A DNA stretch of 64,000 nucleotides from an uncultured Spirochaetales bacterium (GCA_949283305.1 CASDRU010000010.1:240162-304161), one strand, 5' to 3'. Shown: positions 53,378 to 62,737, numbered from the stretch's first letter. Notes: generated by a model not told the origin, from the letters alone. Translations and numbers: made by a program.

Positions 53378-53872
53378 TTATTTTTTGATTATCTTTTCCA
53401 TATAGGCTACAGAATAGTATCTGCCGTTCTTGAGCCCGCAGCTGTCCATTATGCCCTTGATTCTGTATCCCATTTTCTGATGGAACTCGATGCTTCCCCA
53501 GCCGGGGTATGTGACAAGAGCATACAGGTTTCTGATATCCGTGCTCTCAAGTTCCTTTTCAAGTTCTTTGTAGAGCATTTTCCCTGTACCGAGGCCTGTT
53601 GATGATTTATCGACATAGATTGTGACTTCAGCACTGATTCTATATGCAGGTCGATCAATGAATGAATGTGCATACGCATAGCCACTTACAATGCCGTCAG
53701 AGAGCGCAACAAGATAAGGGTAGTTTTTACTTATCTCGCAATACCTTCTCTCCATTTCGCTCTTGCTTGGAGTTTCAAATTCAAACGATATGGCAGTATT
53801 CTCGACATAATAGGAGTAGATTTCTCTGATCCTGTCAATGTCCTCTGGCAGGGCTTTTCGTATGCTAAGCAT
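53378..53872 (-). CDS. GNAT N-acetyltransferase, phosphinothricin acetyltransferase-like
   Basis: 164 residues. IRKALPEDIDRIREIYSYYV, TAISFEF, AEVTIYVDKSSTGLGTGKML (the acetyl-CoA loop) and FHQKMGYRIKG are hallmarks of the Pat/YncA group, which acetylates amino-acid-like amines. It overlaps the CoA-binding gene by 8 bases and is the last gene of the carD operon. Confidence 0.88.
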   Translation of the reverse strand: MLSIRKALPEDIDRIREIYSYYVENTAISFEFETPSKSEMERRYCEISKNYPYLVALSDGIVSGYAYAHSFIDRPAYRISAEVTIYVDKSSTGLGTGKMLYKELEKELESTDIRNLYALVTYPGWGSIEFHQKMGYRIKGIMDSCGLKNGRYYSVAYMEKIIKK

Positions 53873-54215
53873 TGAGCATTGCCTTATATATGCAATCGTT
53901 TACAAAAGGAATTGAGCGGGATGACAGTTCTTCCTCAATCTCTGCGCTTCCTGCACCCGGCTGTATCACAGCACATGATATCTTTCTTGTGCATTCTTTC
54001 AGCAGCATGATTCCCTTTGCCGGATTGATGCAGAAAACAAGGACATCAATGTCTTTATCAAACTCGTTTATGCTGCTGTGCTCCTTTCCAACTGCAAATG
54101 TATCATAGCCAAGCCTTATTAGTTCTTTCTTTATTTTGAAAGCATACTTCTCTTCGTTTATTGTGTCTCCAAGGACAACGTATGTCTTTTTGCCAAGCGC
54201 ATCTTTTATATTCAT
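53865..54215 (-). CDS. CoA-binding-domain protein (YccU-like)
   Basis: 116 residues. A single Rossmann-like CoA-binding domain as in succinyl-CoA synthetase alpha: TYVVLGDT, then KKELIRLGYDTFAVGKEHSS, DVLVFCINPAKG and AVIQPGAGSAEIEE. Single-domain members have no defined function. GAGG precedes the ATG. Confidence 0.85.
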   Translation of the reverse strand: MNIKDALGKKTYVVLGDTINEEKYAFKIKKELIRLGYDTFAVGKEHSSINEFDKDIDVLVFCINPAKGIMLLKECTRKISCAVIQPGAGSAEIEEELSSRSIPFVNDCIYKAMLNA

Positions 54216-54223
54216 ATATTCCC

Positions 54224-54685
54224 TCAGTTGTTAATCAGCATCACACAGGAGGCTTCAATTGCTTCTCCCCGTCCAAGCGAGTCAAGAGCCTCGTTAGTCT
54301 TGGCCTTCACAGAGATCCTTGATGTTTCGATATCAAGAAGAACAGAGAGATTCTCCCTCACCTTGTCAATGTAAGGACGCAGTCTCGTTTTCTCAAGAAT
54401 CACTGTGCAGTCAAGATTGACAATATCCGGCTTTGTCTCTTCAAGAGCTTTTTTCAGGAGAGCAGATGAAGAAATGTCTTTATACTGATCATCAGATGGT
54501 GGGAAATGTGAGCCGATATCTCCAAGTGCAAATGCCCCGTAAAGTGCATCTATTATTGCATGAAGCAACACATCTCCGTCACTGTGAGCATCTTCTCCTG
54601 TATCGGATGGAATCCTGACTCCGCCAATCATGAGATCTCTTCCTTCTTTCAGACGGTGTATGTCCCAGCCCTGGCCGATTCTCAT
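54224..54685 (-). CDS. ispF: 2-C-methyl-D-erythritol 2,4-cyclodiphosphate synthase
   Basis: 153 residues. The metal ligands are in GQGWDIHRL (D8, H10), and AHSDGDVLLHAIIDALYGA, GDIGSHFPPSD and KAKTNEALDSLGRGEAIEA are all present. It is a step of the non-mevalonate isoprenoid pathway. It overlaps ispD by 4 bases. Confidence 0.96.
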   Translation of the reverse strand: MRIGQGWDIHRLKEGRDLMIGGVRIPSDTGEDAHSDGDVLLHAIIDALYGAFALGDIGSHFPPSDDQYKDISSSALLKKALEETKPDIVNLDCTVILEKTRLRPYIDKVRENLSVLLDIETSRISVKAKTNEALDSLGRGEAIEASCVMLINN

Positions 54686-55482
54686 TTCCCATCCTCCTTT
54701 ATGCCATACAAGAGCTCTCTCATGCGGCGGGAAGCATTCCTGCTTTTCTTTGCTTCTTCCAAAAACAGAGCATATTCAGCGCTCTGCTTCTCTGCATCAG
54801 GAATATCTGATGAATATGTTATCTTCTTATTGCTCTCATCGCCTTTTATGACAGTGCATCTGTAGCCTGCTGAGACAAACACCTCAGCATCATCGCTTGC
54901 ATCCGTGCCCTCATACTTCTCATATGCATTCACAATCTCCTCAAAGAGGAAAACCTGCGGAGTCTGAACCCTTATAAGCTGTTTCCTGTCAACATTTTCA
55001 CAGATGAGGTTGTTATCTGACAGCCTCTTTACGCTGTCTGTGATGCGCAGGGCAGGAACTGCACCTCCTGCGACGCTTGCATTCGCAAGAGCACGGATTA
55101 TCATATCGGGTGTGACGAAGGGCCGTGCACCGTCATGGATTGCCACATAGCTGATAGGAAGGTCCAGAGACGAAAGCCTGGAAAGAGCATTCTTTATGCT
55201 CAGGAATCTTGTCTTTCCTCCTTCCACAATCAGAAAGGGAAGGCTGTTCACCTCTCCAAGGTCCTCAAGAGCAAGATATGTCTCTTCCATCATCCCCTCA
55301 GGGCATGTGACCACAACTGCAGCAAGACCGGGGATTTCAAAAAATGGCTCAGCGGCCCTGTATAGGACAGTGTGCCCGTCAATTTTCAGAAACTCTTTCT
55401 TCACGTTAAATGATGAAGATGAATTGAAGCGCTCGCTTTTTCCTGCGGCTGTAATTATGACTGCAAAAGGAGGTATGCTCAT
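54682..55482 (-). CDS. ispD: 2-C-methyl-D-erythritol 4-phosphate cytidylyltransferase
   Basis: 266 residues, a little above the usual 230-240. The nucleotidyltransferase loop ITAAGKSERF (10-19) is followed by KKEFLKIDGHTVL, VAIHDGARPFV and QTPQVFLF. The C-terminal 20 or so residues are an extra basic tail. It is coupled to carD and ispF by 4-base overlaps. Confidence 0.95.
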   Translation of the reverse strand: MSIPPFAVIITAAGKSERFNSSSSFNVKKEFLKIDGHTVLYRAAEPFFEIPGLAAVVVTCPEGMMEETYLALEDLGEVNSLPFLIVEGGKTRFLSIKNALSRLSSLDLPISYVAIHDGARPFVTPDMIIRALANASVAGGAVPALRITDSVKRLSDNNLICENVDRKQLIRVQTPQVFLFEEIVNAYEKYEGTDASDDAEVFVSAGYRCTVIKGDESNKKITYSSDIPDAEKQSAEYALFLEEAKKSRNASRRMRELLYGIKEDGK

Positions 55483-55985
55483 TTAATCTTTTCCAGGCGT
55501 TTGAATATAGTGCGTTTTGCCTGCTCCGTGTCCATTCCTAACACAAAACATGTTTCATCGACAAGATGCGTGAGAGCATTTTCATAAAGCCTTCTTTCCT
55601 GTACAGGCAGATCCCTTGTCTTCTGTCTGTTGTAGAGGATGTTCACTATTGTCGCGACATTTGAGATTGTGCCGCTTTTGAGCATCTGTGCCTGAATGAC
55701 CTGGCGGGCCTTCCAGTCTGAGACCGAGAGATCCTTTTTTTCTGAAAGCATGGACAAAGCCGCCTCTGTATCCTTCTTCGTGGAGAGCTTTCTCAGTCCC
55801 ATGTCAGTTGCTGTTGCCACTGGAAGCAGGATATTCATATCTAGACTTGGTATGGCTATAACGTAATACTTTCTGGCTTCTCCCTGGATAACCTGCTCTT
55901 GTATATCGCTAATGACTCCGACGCCACTTGTCGGATAGACAACCCTTTCGCCTATCAGGAAACCTTTGCGGTCTTTGTCTCTCAT
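55479..55985 (-). CDS. CarD/CdnL-type RNA polymerase-binding regulator
   Basis: 168 residues. The N-terminal Tudor-like domain (FLIGERVVYPTSGVGVISDI) binds the RNA polymerase beta subunit, and the helical C-terminal domain binds promoter DNA. CarD stabilises open complexes. CarD next to ispDF is a common arrangement in spirochaetes. The ATG has no Shine-Dalgarno; TGG TAAAAT ends 8 bases before it. Confidence 0.92.
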   Translation of the reverse strand: MRDKDRKGFLIGERVVYPTSGVGVISDIQEQVIQGEARKYYVIAIPSLDMNILLPVATATDMGLRKLSTKKDTEAALSMLSEKKDLSVSDWKARQVIQAQMLKSGTISNVATIVNILYNRQKTRDLPVQERRLYENALTHLVDETCFVLGMDTEQAKRTIFKRLEKIK

Positions 55986-55993
55986 CTGTCAAT

Positions 55994-56002
55994 ATTTTAC
56001 CA
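55994..56002 (-). promoter_or_regulatory. carD promoter, leaderless type
   Basis: TGG TAAAAT extended -10 (hexamer 55999-55994), 8 bases before the carD ATG. No clear -35 is seen. Confidence 0.45.
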
Positions 56003-56042
56003 CATCCTGGTGAAAAGGAAAGAAAATAAAACCATTTGACTC

Positions 56043-56070
56043 TTTAAAATTCTCATTCTTCATTTATAAT
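56043..56070 (+). promoter_or_regulatory. malQ promoter, leaderless type
   Basis: TTTAAA (56043-56048), a 16-base spacer, TATAAT (56065-56070), then 7 bases to the ATG at 56078. Confidence 0.6.
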
Positions 56071-56077
56071 TGGATTC

Positions 56078-57595
56078 ATGAAGAACGACAGATACACAGG
56101 AATCCTTATGCACCCGGTCAGCTTCCCCAGTCCGTATGCAATAGGCGATATAGGGGATGCTTCTTACCGTTTCATCGATGTGATGAATGAGAACAAAGTC
56201 AGTCTATGGCAGGTGTTGCCGCTTGGGCCGACAGGATATGGAGACAGCCCTTATGCATCACGCTCTACATTCGCAGGAAACGAGCTCCTGATTGATCTCA
56301 AGAGGCTTTATCTTGATGGATATCTTGAACTTGAGGACATCATGACAGAGCCGGTGGTCACTGAGCGGGTTGATTACGGAAGGGCAAAAGAAATAAAGAT
56401 GCCTCTTCTCAGAAAGGCCGCATCTGTCTTTCTGAAGACTGAGAAAAACAACAGCAGGTACAAGGCATTCTGCAACGAGCATTCATACTGGCTTGAAGAT
56501 TATGCACTCTATCAGAGCCTGTGTGACAGATATAATGACTCAAGATGGTTTTCCATCTGGCCTGAGGATTTGAGAATTAGAAAGAAAAGCGCCCTTGATA
56601 AAGCGAAAGCTGAGCTCAAGGATGAGATGGACATATGGTGCGTCCTGCAGTATTTCTTCTTCTCTCAGTGGGAAAGCCTGAAGGAGTATGCAAATGAAAA
56701 GGGAGTAAGAATAATAGGGGACATACCGATTTTCGTTGCTCCTGACAGTGCAGATGCATGGACTAATACAAAGCTTCTGAAGATAGATGCAAGCGGCGAG
56801 CAGGAAGCAAGCAGCGGAGTTCCGCCAGATGCCTTCAGCTCAACAGGACAGCTGTGGGGAAATCCTCTCTACAGATGGGAAGAGCATGAGAAGGAGAATT
56901 TCTCATGGTGGATAAAAAGAGTCAGTGCGGCTCTCAGAATGTGCGATATAGTGAGGATAGATCATTTCAGAGGCTTTGAAGCATGCTGGGAGGTTCCAAA
57001 GGGAGAAGAAACAGCCATAAACGGCAAATGGGTCAAGAGCCCCGGAGAAAAACTTCTGAGAGCACTGACAGAAAAGCTTGGGAATGATCTTCCAATCATT
57101 GCTGAGGATCTTGGAGTGATTACTCCTGAAGTCGAGGCCCTGCGTGATACATTCTGCTTGCCTGGAATGAAGATTCTCCAGTTCGCATTCTCTGTCAATG
57201 ACTCTGGAGAGCTTGAAAGCGGCAATGCATACCTTCCTCACAATATCGAGAGAAACTCCGTGGCATATACAGGCACTCATGACAACAACACAACATGCGG
57301 CTGGTATAAGGAGCAGAGTGATGCAGTCAGGGATGCAGTAAGACGCTATTTTGAGTGTCCTGATGACCAGGTGCCATGGCAGATGATAAGGCATCTCTTA
57401 ATGAGCAACGCAAAATATGCCGTAATCCCTATGCAGGACCTCCTGATGCTTGATGAGAACTCAAGGATGAATGTTCCTTCCACATGCGGATCTTCAAACT
57501 GGTCATGGAAGATGCCTGAGTGGGGCTATTGTGCTGAGGGATGGTCAAGGCTTCATTATTACAACAAGCTCTATGGAAGAGTGGCTGAGAAGTGA
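56078..57595 (+). CDS. malQ: 4-alpha-glucanotransferase, GH77
   Basis: 505 residues. The N-terminus GILMHPVSFPSPYAIGDIGD and WQVLPLGPTGYGDSPYAS are typical, with VRIDHFRGFEACWEVP carrying the nucleophile Asp and IIAEDLGVITPEVEALRD the acid/base Glu, plus TGTHDNNTTCGWY. It disproportionates maltodextrins in the cytoplasm. There is no Shine-Dalgarno and a -10 lies 7 bases before the ATG. It is the first gene of malQ-rsmE-thyX-uvrC. Confidence 0.96.
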   Translation: MKNDRYTGILMHPVSFPSPYAIGDIGDASYRFIDVMNENKVSLWQVLPLGPTGYGDSPYASRSTFAGNELLIDLKRLYLDGYLELEDIMTEPVVTERVDYGRAKEIKMPLLRKAASVFLKTEKNNSRYKAFCNEHSYWLEDYALYQSLCDRYNDSRWFSIWPEDLRIRKKSALDKAKAELKDEMDIWCVLQYFFFSQWESLKEYANEKGVRIIGDIPIFVAPDSADAWTNTKLLKIDASGEQEASSGVPPDAFSSTGQLWGNPLYRWEEHEKENFSWWIKRVSAALRMCDIVRIDHFRGFEACWEVPKGEETAINGKWVKSPGEKLLRALTEKLGNDLPIIAEDLGVITPEVEALRDTFCLPGMKILQFAFSVNDSGELESGNAYLPHNIERNSVAYTGTHDNNTTCGWYKEQSDAVRDAVRRYFECPDDQVPWQMIRHLLMSNAKYAVIPMQDLLMLDENSRMNVPSTCGSSNWSWKMPEWGYCAEGWSRLHYYNKLYGRVAEK

Positions 57596-58299
57596 ACATA
57601 ATACTCTTTGACAGCTTAAGTGAGAGCATCCCGGTCTCTGACAGGAGAGCAGCTCATATTCTAAAAGTCCTTCGCTTGAAAGAGGGAGACAGTTTTTCCT
57701 GTGGGGTAGTGAGAGGCAGCTGCTATAAGGCCCGCATAGACAAAATTACACCATCAGATATATTTCTCTCATACTCTGATGAGAAAGAGGATGGTTTTTC
57801 CTATCCCCTGACACTCATAATAGGCGAGGTGCGTCCGATCTGCATGAGGAGGATTTTGAGGGAAGTCACCAGTTTAGGTGTAAAAAGGATTATTCTCACT
57901 CTCACGGAAAAAGGAGAGAAAAGCTATCATGAAGCATCTCTTTACAAAAGCGGAGAATATAAGGAGATCCTGCTGGATGGTGCGATGCAGGCCGGCTGTA
58001 CATACATTCCACAAGTCATTTTCGCATCCAGCGTCAAAGAAGCTGTAAAGCATGCAGAAAGCGATGAGAAAATCCTTCTGGACAACATAATCGGATCTGT
58101 GCGTCTTTCTGATATGACTCTAGAGGGAAAATCAGTTACAATCGCTATAGGAAGCGAGCGGGGATTTTCGGATAATGAGAGAAATGCATTCCTCTCATCC
58201 GGCTTTACTGCGGCCCTGATTGGTAATAGAATACTGAGGACGGAAACGGCATGCGTTGCCGCCACAGCCCTTGCACTTGAGAGAATGAATATACTTTAG
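57592..58299 (+). CDS. rsmE: 16S rRNA m3U1498 methyltransferase
   Basis: 235 residues. The N-terminal PUA-like domain has RRAAHILKVLRLKEGD, and the C-terminal SPOUT domain has the trefoil-knot motifs IAIGSERGFSDNE and LGNRILRTETA-like LIGNRILRTETACVAA. The start codon is GTG at 57592 inside the malQ stop (GTGA), which gives a 4-base overlap. Confidence 0.93.
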   Translation: MNIILFDSLSESIPVSDRRAAHILKVLRLKEGDSFSCGVVRGSCYKARIDKITPSDIFLSYSDEKEDGFSYPLTLIIGEVRPICMRRILREVTSLGVKRIILTLTEKGEKSYHEASLYKSGEYKEILLDGAMQAGCTYIPQVIFASSVKEAVKHAESDEKILLDNIIGSVRLSDMTLEGKSVTIAIGSERGFSDNERNAFLSSGFTAALIGNRILRTETACVAATALALERMNIL

Positions 58300-58309
58300 G
58301 AGATTGCTT

Positions 58310-59128
58310 ATGCATACGTTTGTAGAAGAGGCAGAAAAGATCCTTGATAAGGAATATCCTGTACTGGATCATGGTTTTGTGCGTCTGGTTGATTATCTTG
58401 GCTCTGACCAGAGAATCGTGCAGAGCGCGAGAGTCAGCTATGGAGAGGGAACAAAGACATACCGCCAGGACAAGGGGCTTATAAACTACCTGTTGAGAAA
58501 TGACCACACAAGTCCTTTTGAACAGGTTGTGTTCACATTTCATGTGAAAATGCCTATTTTCGTTGCACGCCAGTGGGTCCGTCACCGCACTGCAAGGATG
58601 AATGAGATTTCAGGCCGCTATTCTGTGATGAAGGATGAATGCTATATCCCATCTTCAGATCACATTGCTCTTCAGAGCGAGGACAACAAGCAGGGAAGGA
58701 AGAGTGAGCCTGTTGATGAGGTGACAGCAGAGGCAGTGAAGGAGATGCTTTCTCAGGAACAGAAGATGATTTTCGAGAATTATCATAAGCTGCTCGATAT
58801 GGGAATTGCTAGAGAGATTTCAAGAATCGATCTTCCTCTTTCTCTTTATACAGAATTCTATTGGCAGATTGACCTGCATAACCTCTTCCATTTCCTCGCA
58901 CTCCGTCTTGATTCCCATGCTCAGTATGAGATCAGGGCATATGCCGAGGTCATCCTTGATATAATCAGCAAGGTCTGCCCGATTGCAACTGAGGCCTTCA
59001 TCAACCATAAAAAAGATGGCGTGAGTCTTTCTGCGAAGGAAAAAGATGCAGTCAAAGCCCTTGTGGAAGGAAAGGAGATTCCGCTGGAGGGAAGGGAGAA
59101 GGAAATCTTTCTGGAGAAGCTTAAATAA
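58310..59128 (+). CDS. thyX: FAD-dependent thymidylate synthase
   Basis: 272 residues. The ThyX motif RHRTARMNEIS (91-101) fits RHR-x7-S, and NDHTSPFEQVVFTFHVKMPI precedes it. It makes dTMP from dUMP using folate and FADH2. The ATG at 58310 has AGGAGA 6 bases upstream; an upstream TTG at 58304 would place the start too close to it. Confidence 0.95.
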   Translation: MHTFVEEAEKILDKEYPVLDHGFVRLVDYLGSDQRIVQSARVSYGEGTKTYRQDKGLINYLLRNDHTSPFEQVVFTFHVKMPIFVARQWVRHRTARMNEISGRYSVMKDECYIPSSDHIALQSEDNKQGRKSEPVDEVTAEAVKEMLSQEQKMIFENYHKLLDMGIAREISRIDLPLSLYTEFYWQIDLHNLFHFLALRLDSHAQYEIRAYAEVILDIISKVCPIATEAFINHKKDGVSLSAKEKDAVKALVEGKEIPLEGREKEIFLEKLK

Positions 59129-59131
59129 AAA

Positions 59132-60910
59132 ATGACGGCCAGGGATTATGCCAGAGCGATGCCGGATAACCCCGGCTGCTATCTGATGAAGGACAAGGAT
59201 GACAAGGTCATCTATGTCGGAAAAGCAAGGAACCTGAAAAAAAGAGTCAATCAGTATTTCCTTCCCAACCGGGACATGAAGACGACTGCCCTGGTTGAGA
59301 AGATTGACCATATTGACTACATAATAACGGGAAACGAATATGAGGCCCTTGTCCTTGAGAACAATCTCATAAAGAAATACAGTCCTCACTACAACATCCT
59401 TTTAAAGGATGGCAAGAGCTATCCTCTAATAAGGATAACCAATGAAAAATATCCTCAGATTTTCAAGACCAGAAGGATAATAAGGGACGGAAGCCGCTAT
59501 TTCGGGCCATATCCTAACGCAAAAGCGCTTAATGAGTATATCGAAATCATAAACAAGGCTTTCCCGCTCAGAAGATGCTCCTCTTCTCAGTTCTCTTCCC
59601 ATAAGGCATGCCTTTATTACCATATGGGGCAGTGCTCGGCACCATGCGAGGAGAAGATAAACGAGAAGGAGTATTCTAAATACATAAAGGCTGTAGAGAG
59701 CTTTTTATCCGGCGATGACAATTCGATGATAAGCCAGATTGAGAGTGAGATGAAAAAAGCCGCATCTTCTCTCGATTTTGAGACTGCCGCAAAAAAAAGG
59801 GACATACTTGAAGTTTTGAAAAGCATGCAGGTCAATCAGGCTGTCGAGAGCGTGGATGATACGGAAAGCAGGGATTATGTTGCCATCCAGATGAGAAGCT
59901 ATCTGTGCACAGTGTCAATCATGCAGTTCCGCTCCGGCATTCTGATTGGCAAGGCCCTTTACCGCTCAGAAAGCCTTGGAGATGAGACAGAGACACTCTT
60001 TTCATTTTTAATGCAGTATTATGGTGATGGAGAGAATCTCCCTCATGAGATCTATGTTTCCCATGAAATCGATGCGCCTCTTTTATGCAAATACTTTGAG
60101 AGCCAGTTCAAGAAGAAGATAAACATCACTCTTGCGCGGGAAGGAAAGCATTACAGGATACTGCGCCTTGCCGATGAGAATGCGAGCAGGGATATCGAAA
60201 AAAGGCTCAAGGAGACTGATAACACAGCACAGATGGAAAGGCTGATGGAAGTTCTTTCCCTTTCTCATCTTCCGCGTCATATAGAAGGGTTTGACATAGC
60301 GCAGCTTAACGGCAAATATACGGTTAGCTCCCTTATCGTGTTCATTGACGGCAAGCCGAGCGTGAAGGACTACAGGCATTTCTCAATCAGAAGCCTGGAC
60401 GGGAAGATCGATGATTTTGAATCAATGAGGGAAGCCACTACAAGACGTTATCAGAGGCTGATCAATGAGAAGGCTGAGCTGCCTAATCTTGTCATGATAG
60501 ACGGAGGAAAAGGGCAGGTGAATGCCGTTTACGAGGTTTTCTGTACTCTGGGAATTGAGAAGAAGGTCGCTCTCATAGGACTTGCAAAGGAAAAGGAGAC
60601 TCTTGTTCCTCCACTGGGCGGAGAAAACATAGTCCTCCCGCATTCAGACGAGGGTCTGAGGCTCTTGATTTCTGTGCGTGATGAATGCCACAGGTTTGCC
60701 ACTTCATTCAATCAGAGGATGAGGAGCCGCGAGGCATCTTTTTCACTTCTCAAGTCAATTGAAGGCATGGGAGAAAAGAGGAGCCAGAAGATTATGAAGA
60801 CATTCGGGTCTGTCGAGGCTATTTTATCCCTTTCTGCAAAGGAACTTGCAAAGAAAGGGGGAATCCCCCTTCCTGTTGCTGAAAGGATTCTTCATAAACT
60901 CAATTTCTGA
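59132..60910 (+). CDS. uvrC: Excinuclease ABC subunit C
   Basis: 592 residues. The N-terminal GIY-YIG-type nuclease (PGCYLMKDKDDKVIYVGKAR) is followed by a cysteine-containing middle region (PLRRCSSSQ...CLYYHMGQCSAPC), the UvrB-binding helices near 200-235, the RNase H-like nuclease (EGFDIAQLNGKYTVSSLIVF, MIDGGKGQVNAV) and tandem HhH motifs at the end. It makes both incisions in nucleotide excision repair. It starts 3 bases after thyX. Its end overlaps the convergent holA-like gene by 19 bases. Confidence 0.95.
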   Translation: MTARDYARAMPDNPGCYLMKDKDDKVIYVGKARNLKKRVNQYFLPNRDMKTTALVEKIDHIDYIITGNEYEALVLENNLIKKYSPHYNILLKDGKSYPLIRITNEKYPQIFKTRRIIRDGSRYFGPYPNAKALNEYIEIINKAFPLRRCSSSQFSSHKACLYYHMGQCSAPCEEKINEKEYSKYIKAVESFLSGDDNSMISQIESEMKKAASSLDFETAAKKRDILEVLKSMQVNQAVESVDDTESRDYVAIQMRSYLCTVSIMQFRSGILIGKALYRSESLGDETETLFSFLMQYYGDGENLPHEIYVSHEIDAPLLCKYFESQFKKKINITLAREGKHYRILRLADENASRDIEKRLKETDNTAQMERLMEVLSLSHLPRHIEGFDIAQLNGKYTVSSLIVFIDGKPSVKDYRHFSIRSLDGKIDDFESMREATTRRYQRLINEKAELPNLVMIDGGKGQVNAVYEVFCTLGIEKKVALIGLAKEKETLVPPLGGENIVLPHSDEGLRLLISVRDECHRFATSFNQRMRSREASFSLLKSIEGMGEKRSQKIMKTFGSVEAILSLSAKELAKKGGIPLPVAERILHKLNF

Positions 60911-61929
60911 TAGAACTCCAGTTCTTCACTTCTTCCTGAGTTGACAATCGTGTTGTAAATTATTCTCTCAAACGCGCTCTTGCTGTCAGACGAGCTTTTC
61001 AATTCAACATCTGATGAAATCAGATAGTTTATTATGCTCTTTATCTCATCTGCTGTGTAATTCTGGCATGCCTTTGAAATAGCATTCCTTCTTCTGTAAT
61101 TTGAAATCCCGCGCTGGGATGCAAATGATGATGTGCCTATTATCTCGACATCGTTTTTCAATATGCTGTCAAGGTTTTCTTTCTTTGTCCTGCTTATCTC
61201 AAGAGCGTTCTCTGCTGCCTTGAACTCATTTGTTACAACACTCAGGGCAGAAACAAGACGCATGCTGTCTTCAAGCGCGATTGAGGAAAGGGACAAAAGC
61301 GCGTTCTCAAGATCCTTTTCCGCTATACGTGCAAAAAGAGTGTATCCGTTTTCTCCTTTCTGCCTTCTTAGAGTGGCGCTTACATCATCGCTGGTGATGC
61401 TTTTCTTTCCCTTCTGGCGGTAATACAGTGCAATAAGCGAGATTGCAGAACGCATTTCGGCCTTGTTGTTGTCAACAGAAAAGAGAAGCTCATCAATTCC
61501 GTCATCTGAGATGGCAACCTCATATTTTGCAAACTCCTGCTTCACCCAGCGGATCTTATTGCTGTCAAATTCCTCAAAGAATATCCTGCTCTCGATTTCC
61601 TTGATCTTGAAAGGGGAGAACGTGTCAGAGGAAAGAAGGAGAAGGAGCACATCCTCGCTTCCGTTTTTAATGAAGGTGGATATAATCTTTCCTATCTGTG
61701 CGCTTTTCTTCATCTCTTCCAGATGTTTGACAGTCACGAATTTTGATGAGGAGAAAAGACCTGCCTGATTTATCTCCTCATCAAGTGAGGCTTCTATATC
61801 CTCTGTTGCATAAAGATTCACAGTCTCTGCATCCGGGTGCGCTGAAAAGAACTCACTCTTTATTTTTCTGATCTCATCGTCCTTGTTTCCTTCCTCGGGT
61901 CCAAGGAGCATAATAACTTTTCCGCTCAA
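60892..61929 (-). CDS. holA: DNA polymerase III delta subunit
   Basis: 345 residues. The HolA layout is visible: an N-terminal P-loop-like region (VIMLLGPEEGNKDDEIRKIK), SSSKFVTVKHLEEMKKSA, then the helical lid and the C-terminal helical domain (NAISKACQNYTADEIKSIIN, FERIIYNTIV). The nucleotide-binding loop is degenerate, as normal for delta. It opens the sliding clamp as part of the clamp loader. It overlaps the LexA-like gene by 4 bases. Confidence 0.82.
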   Translation of the reverse strand: MSGKVIMLLGPEEGNKDDEIRKIKSEFFSAHPDAETVNLYATEDIEASLDEEINQAGLFSSSKFVTVKHLEEMKKSAQIGKIISTFIKNGSEDVLLLLLSSDTFSPFKIKEIESRIFFEEFDSNKIRWVKQEFAKYEVAISDDGIDELLFSVDNNKAEMRSAISLIALYYRQKGKKSITSDDVSATLRRQKGENGYTLFARIAEKDLENALLSLSSIALEDSMRLVSALSVVTNEFKAAENALEISRTKKENLDSILKNDVEIIGTSSFASQRGISNYRRRNAISKACQNYTADEIKSIINYLISSDVELKSSSDSKSAFERIIYNTIVNSGRSEELEFYQKLSL

Positions 61930-62477
61930 AGCACTTTCCTCACAATCAAAAGAAGTCTTCCTTTTATTTCTACACTATATGAGGCAATTTTTCCAATGCT
62001 GTCGTTTTCCGGAATCAGATCCACAGATCCTTCCGGACGGCGATAAAAGCGCCTTATATAAAGCTCATCAGAAAGCTTTGCCAGCACAATGTCCCCGTTT
62101 TTCAGTTCTGATGCATCTGAATCGAAGACAGCAATATCTCCGCGCTTTATTCCTCCCCCGGACATGTCATCGGAAAAAACCTTTATGGCAAATGATGATG
62201 AGGGGACAGATGGAACATAGATGAAGTCATTGCCTTCATAAAACGGCACTCTGATGCAAAAAAGGCCATCTCTTTCATCCCTGCTCAGACGGTAGGACCT
62301 TCCATCCTTTTCAAGAAACCCTTTTTCAATAAGGCTCTTCATGCTCTGATACACGCTTGATTTTGAGCGTGAGAGGAGATGCGAGAGCTTTTCAAGGTGA
62401 GGATAGCAGCCTTCTTCTGCAAGATATTCCTTTATGGCGGAGAGAAGAGCTTCCTGTTTTTTTGTTGTCCTGATCAC
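61926..62477 (-). CDS. LexA-like regulator with both autocleavage residues replaced
   Basis: 183 residues with the LexA layout: a winged helix (1-65; QEALLSAIKEYLAEEGCYPH, SKSSVYQSMKSLIEKGFLEK) and an S24-type C-terminal domain (FAIKVFSDDM then SGGGIKRGDIAVF; ELKNGDIVLAKLSDELYIRR; VDLIPEN). On alignment with E. coli LexA, the nucleophile Ser119 is D104 and the general base Lys156 is R142. The Ala-Gly cleavage site is also absent. It should bind DNA but not self-cleave. It lies between ptsH and holA with 4-base overlaps on both sides. Confidence 0.85.
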   Translation of the reverse strand: MIRTTKKQEALLSAIKEYLAEEGCYPHLEKLSHLLSRSKSSVYQSMKSLIEKGFLEKDGRSYRLSRDERDGLFCIRVPFYEGNDFIYVPSVPSSSFAIKVFSDDMSGGGIKRGDIAVFDSDASELKNGDIVLAKLSDELYIRRFYRRPEGSVDLIPENDSIGKIASYSVEIKGRLLLIVRKVL

Positions 62478-62737
62478 TTTTCGAATTTGGAGGAAAAGAG
62501 AGCACAGATGGCATCAGCTGCCTCATTCTCATCCTCCCCCTCCGTAATGAGAGTGAGTTTTGTCTTATATGTTGCACCAAGCGTTATTATTCCCATGATG
62601 CTCTTGGCGTTTATCTTCATATCCTCTTTTTCAATCATGACAGAGCTTTTGAATGTGCTTGCTGTCTGTGCAATTAGGGATGCAGGCCGTGCATGTATTC
62701 CTGCCCTTGTAGGAACAGTCAACTCTCGTTTTATCAT
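62474..62737 (-). CDS. ptsH: HPr phosphocarrier protein
   Basis: 87 residues. GIHARPA carries the phospho-acceptor H15, and KSIMGI carries the regulatory S46, which is the target of HPr kinase. It overlaps hprK and the LexA-like gene by 4 bases each. No enzyme I or enzyme II is in the window. Confidence 0.96.
   Translation of the reverse strand: MIKRELTVPTRAGIHARPASLIAQTASTFKSSVMIEKEDMKINAKSIMGIITLGATYKTKLTLITEGEDENEAADAICALFSSKFEK

Noticed and set aside
60892..60910. Frameshift suspected where uvrC and holA overlap
   Set aside because: Both proteins have normal ends; short convergent overlaps are common in this genome.
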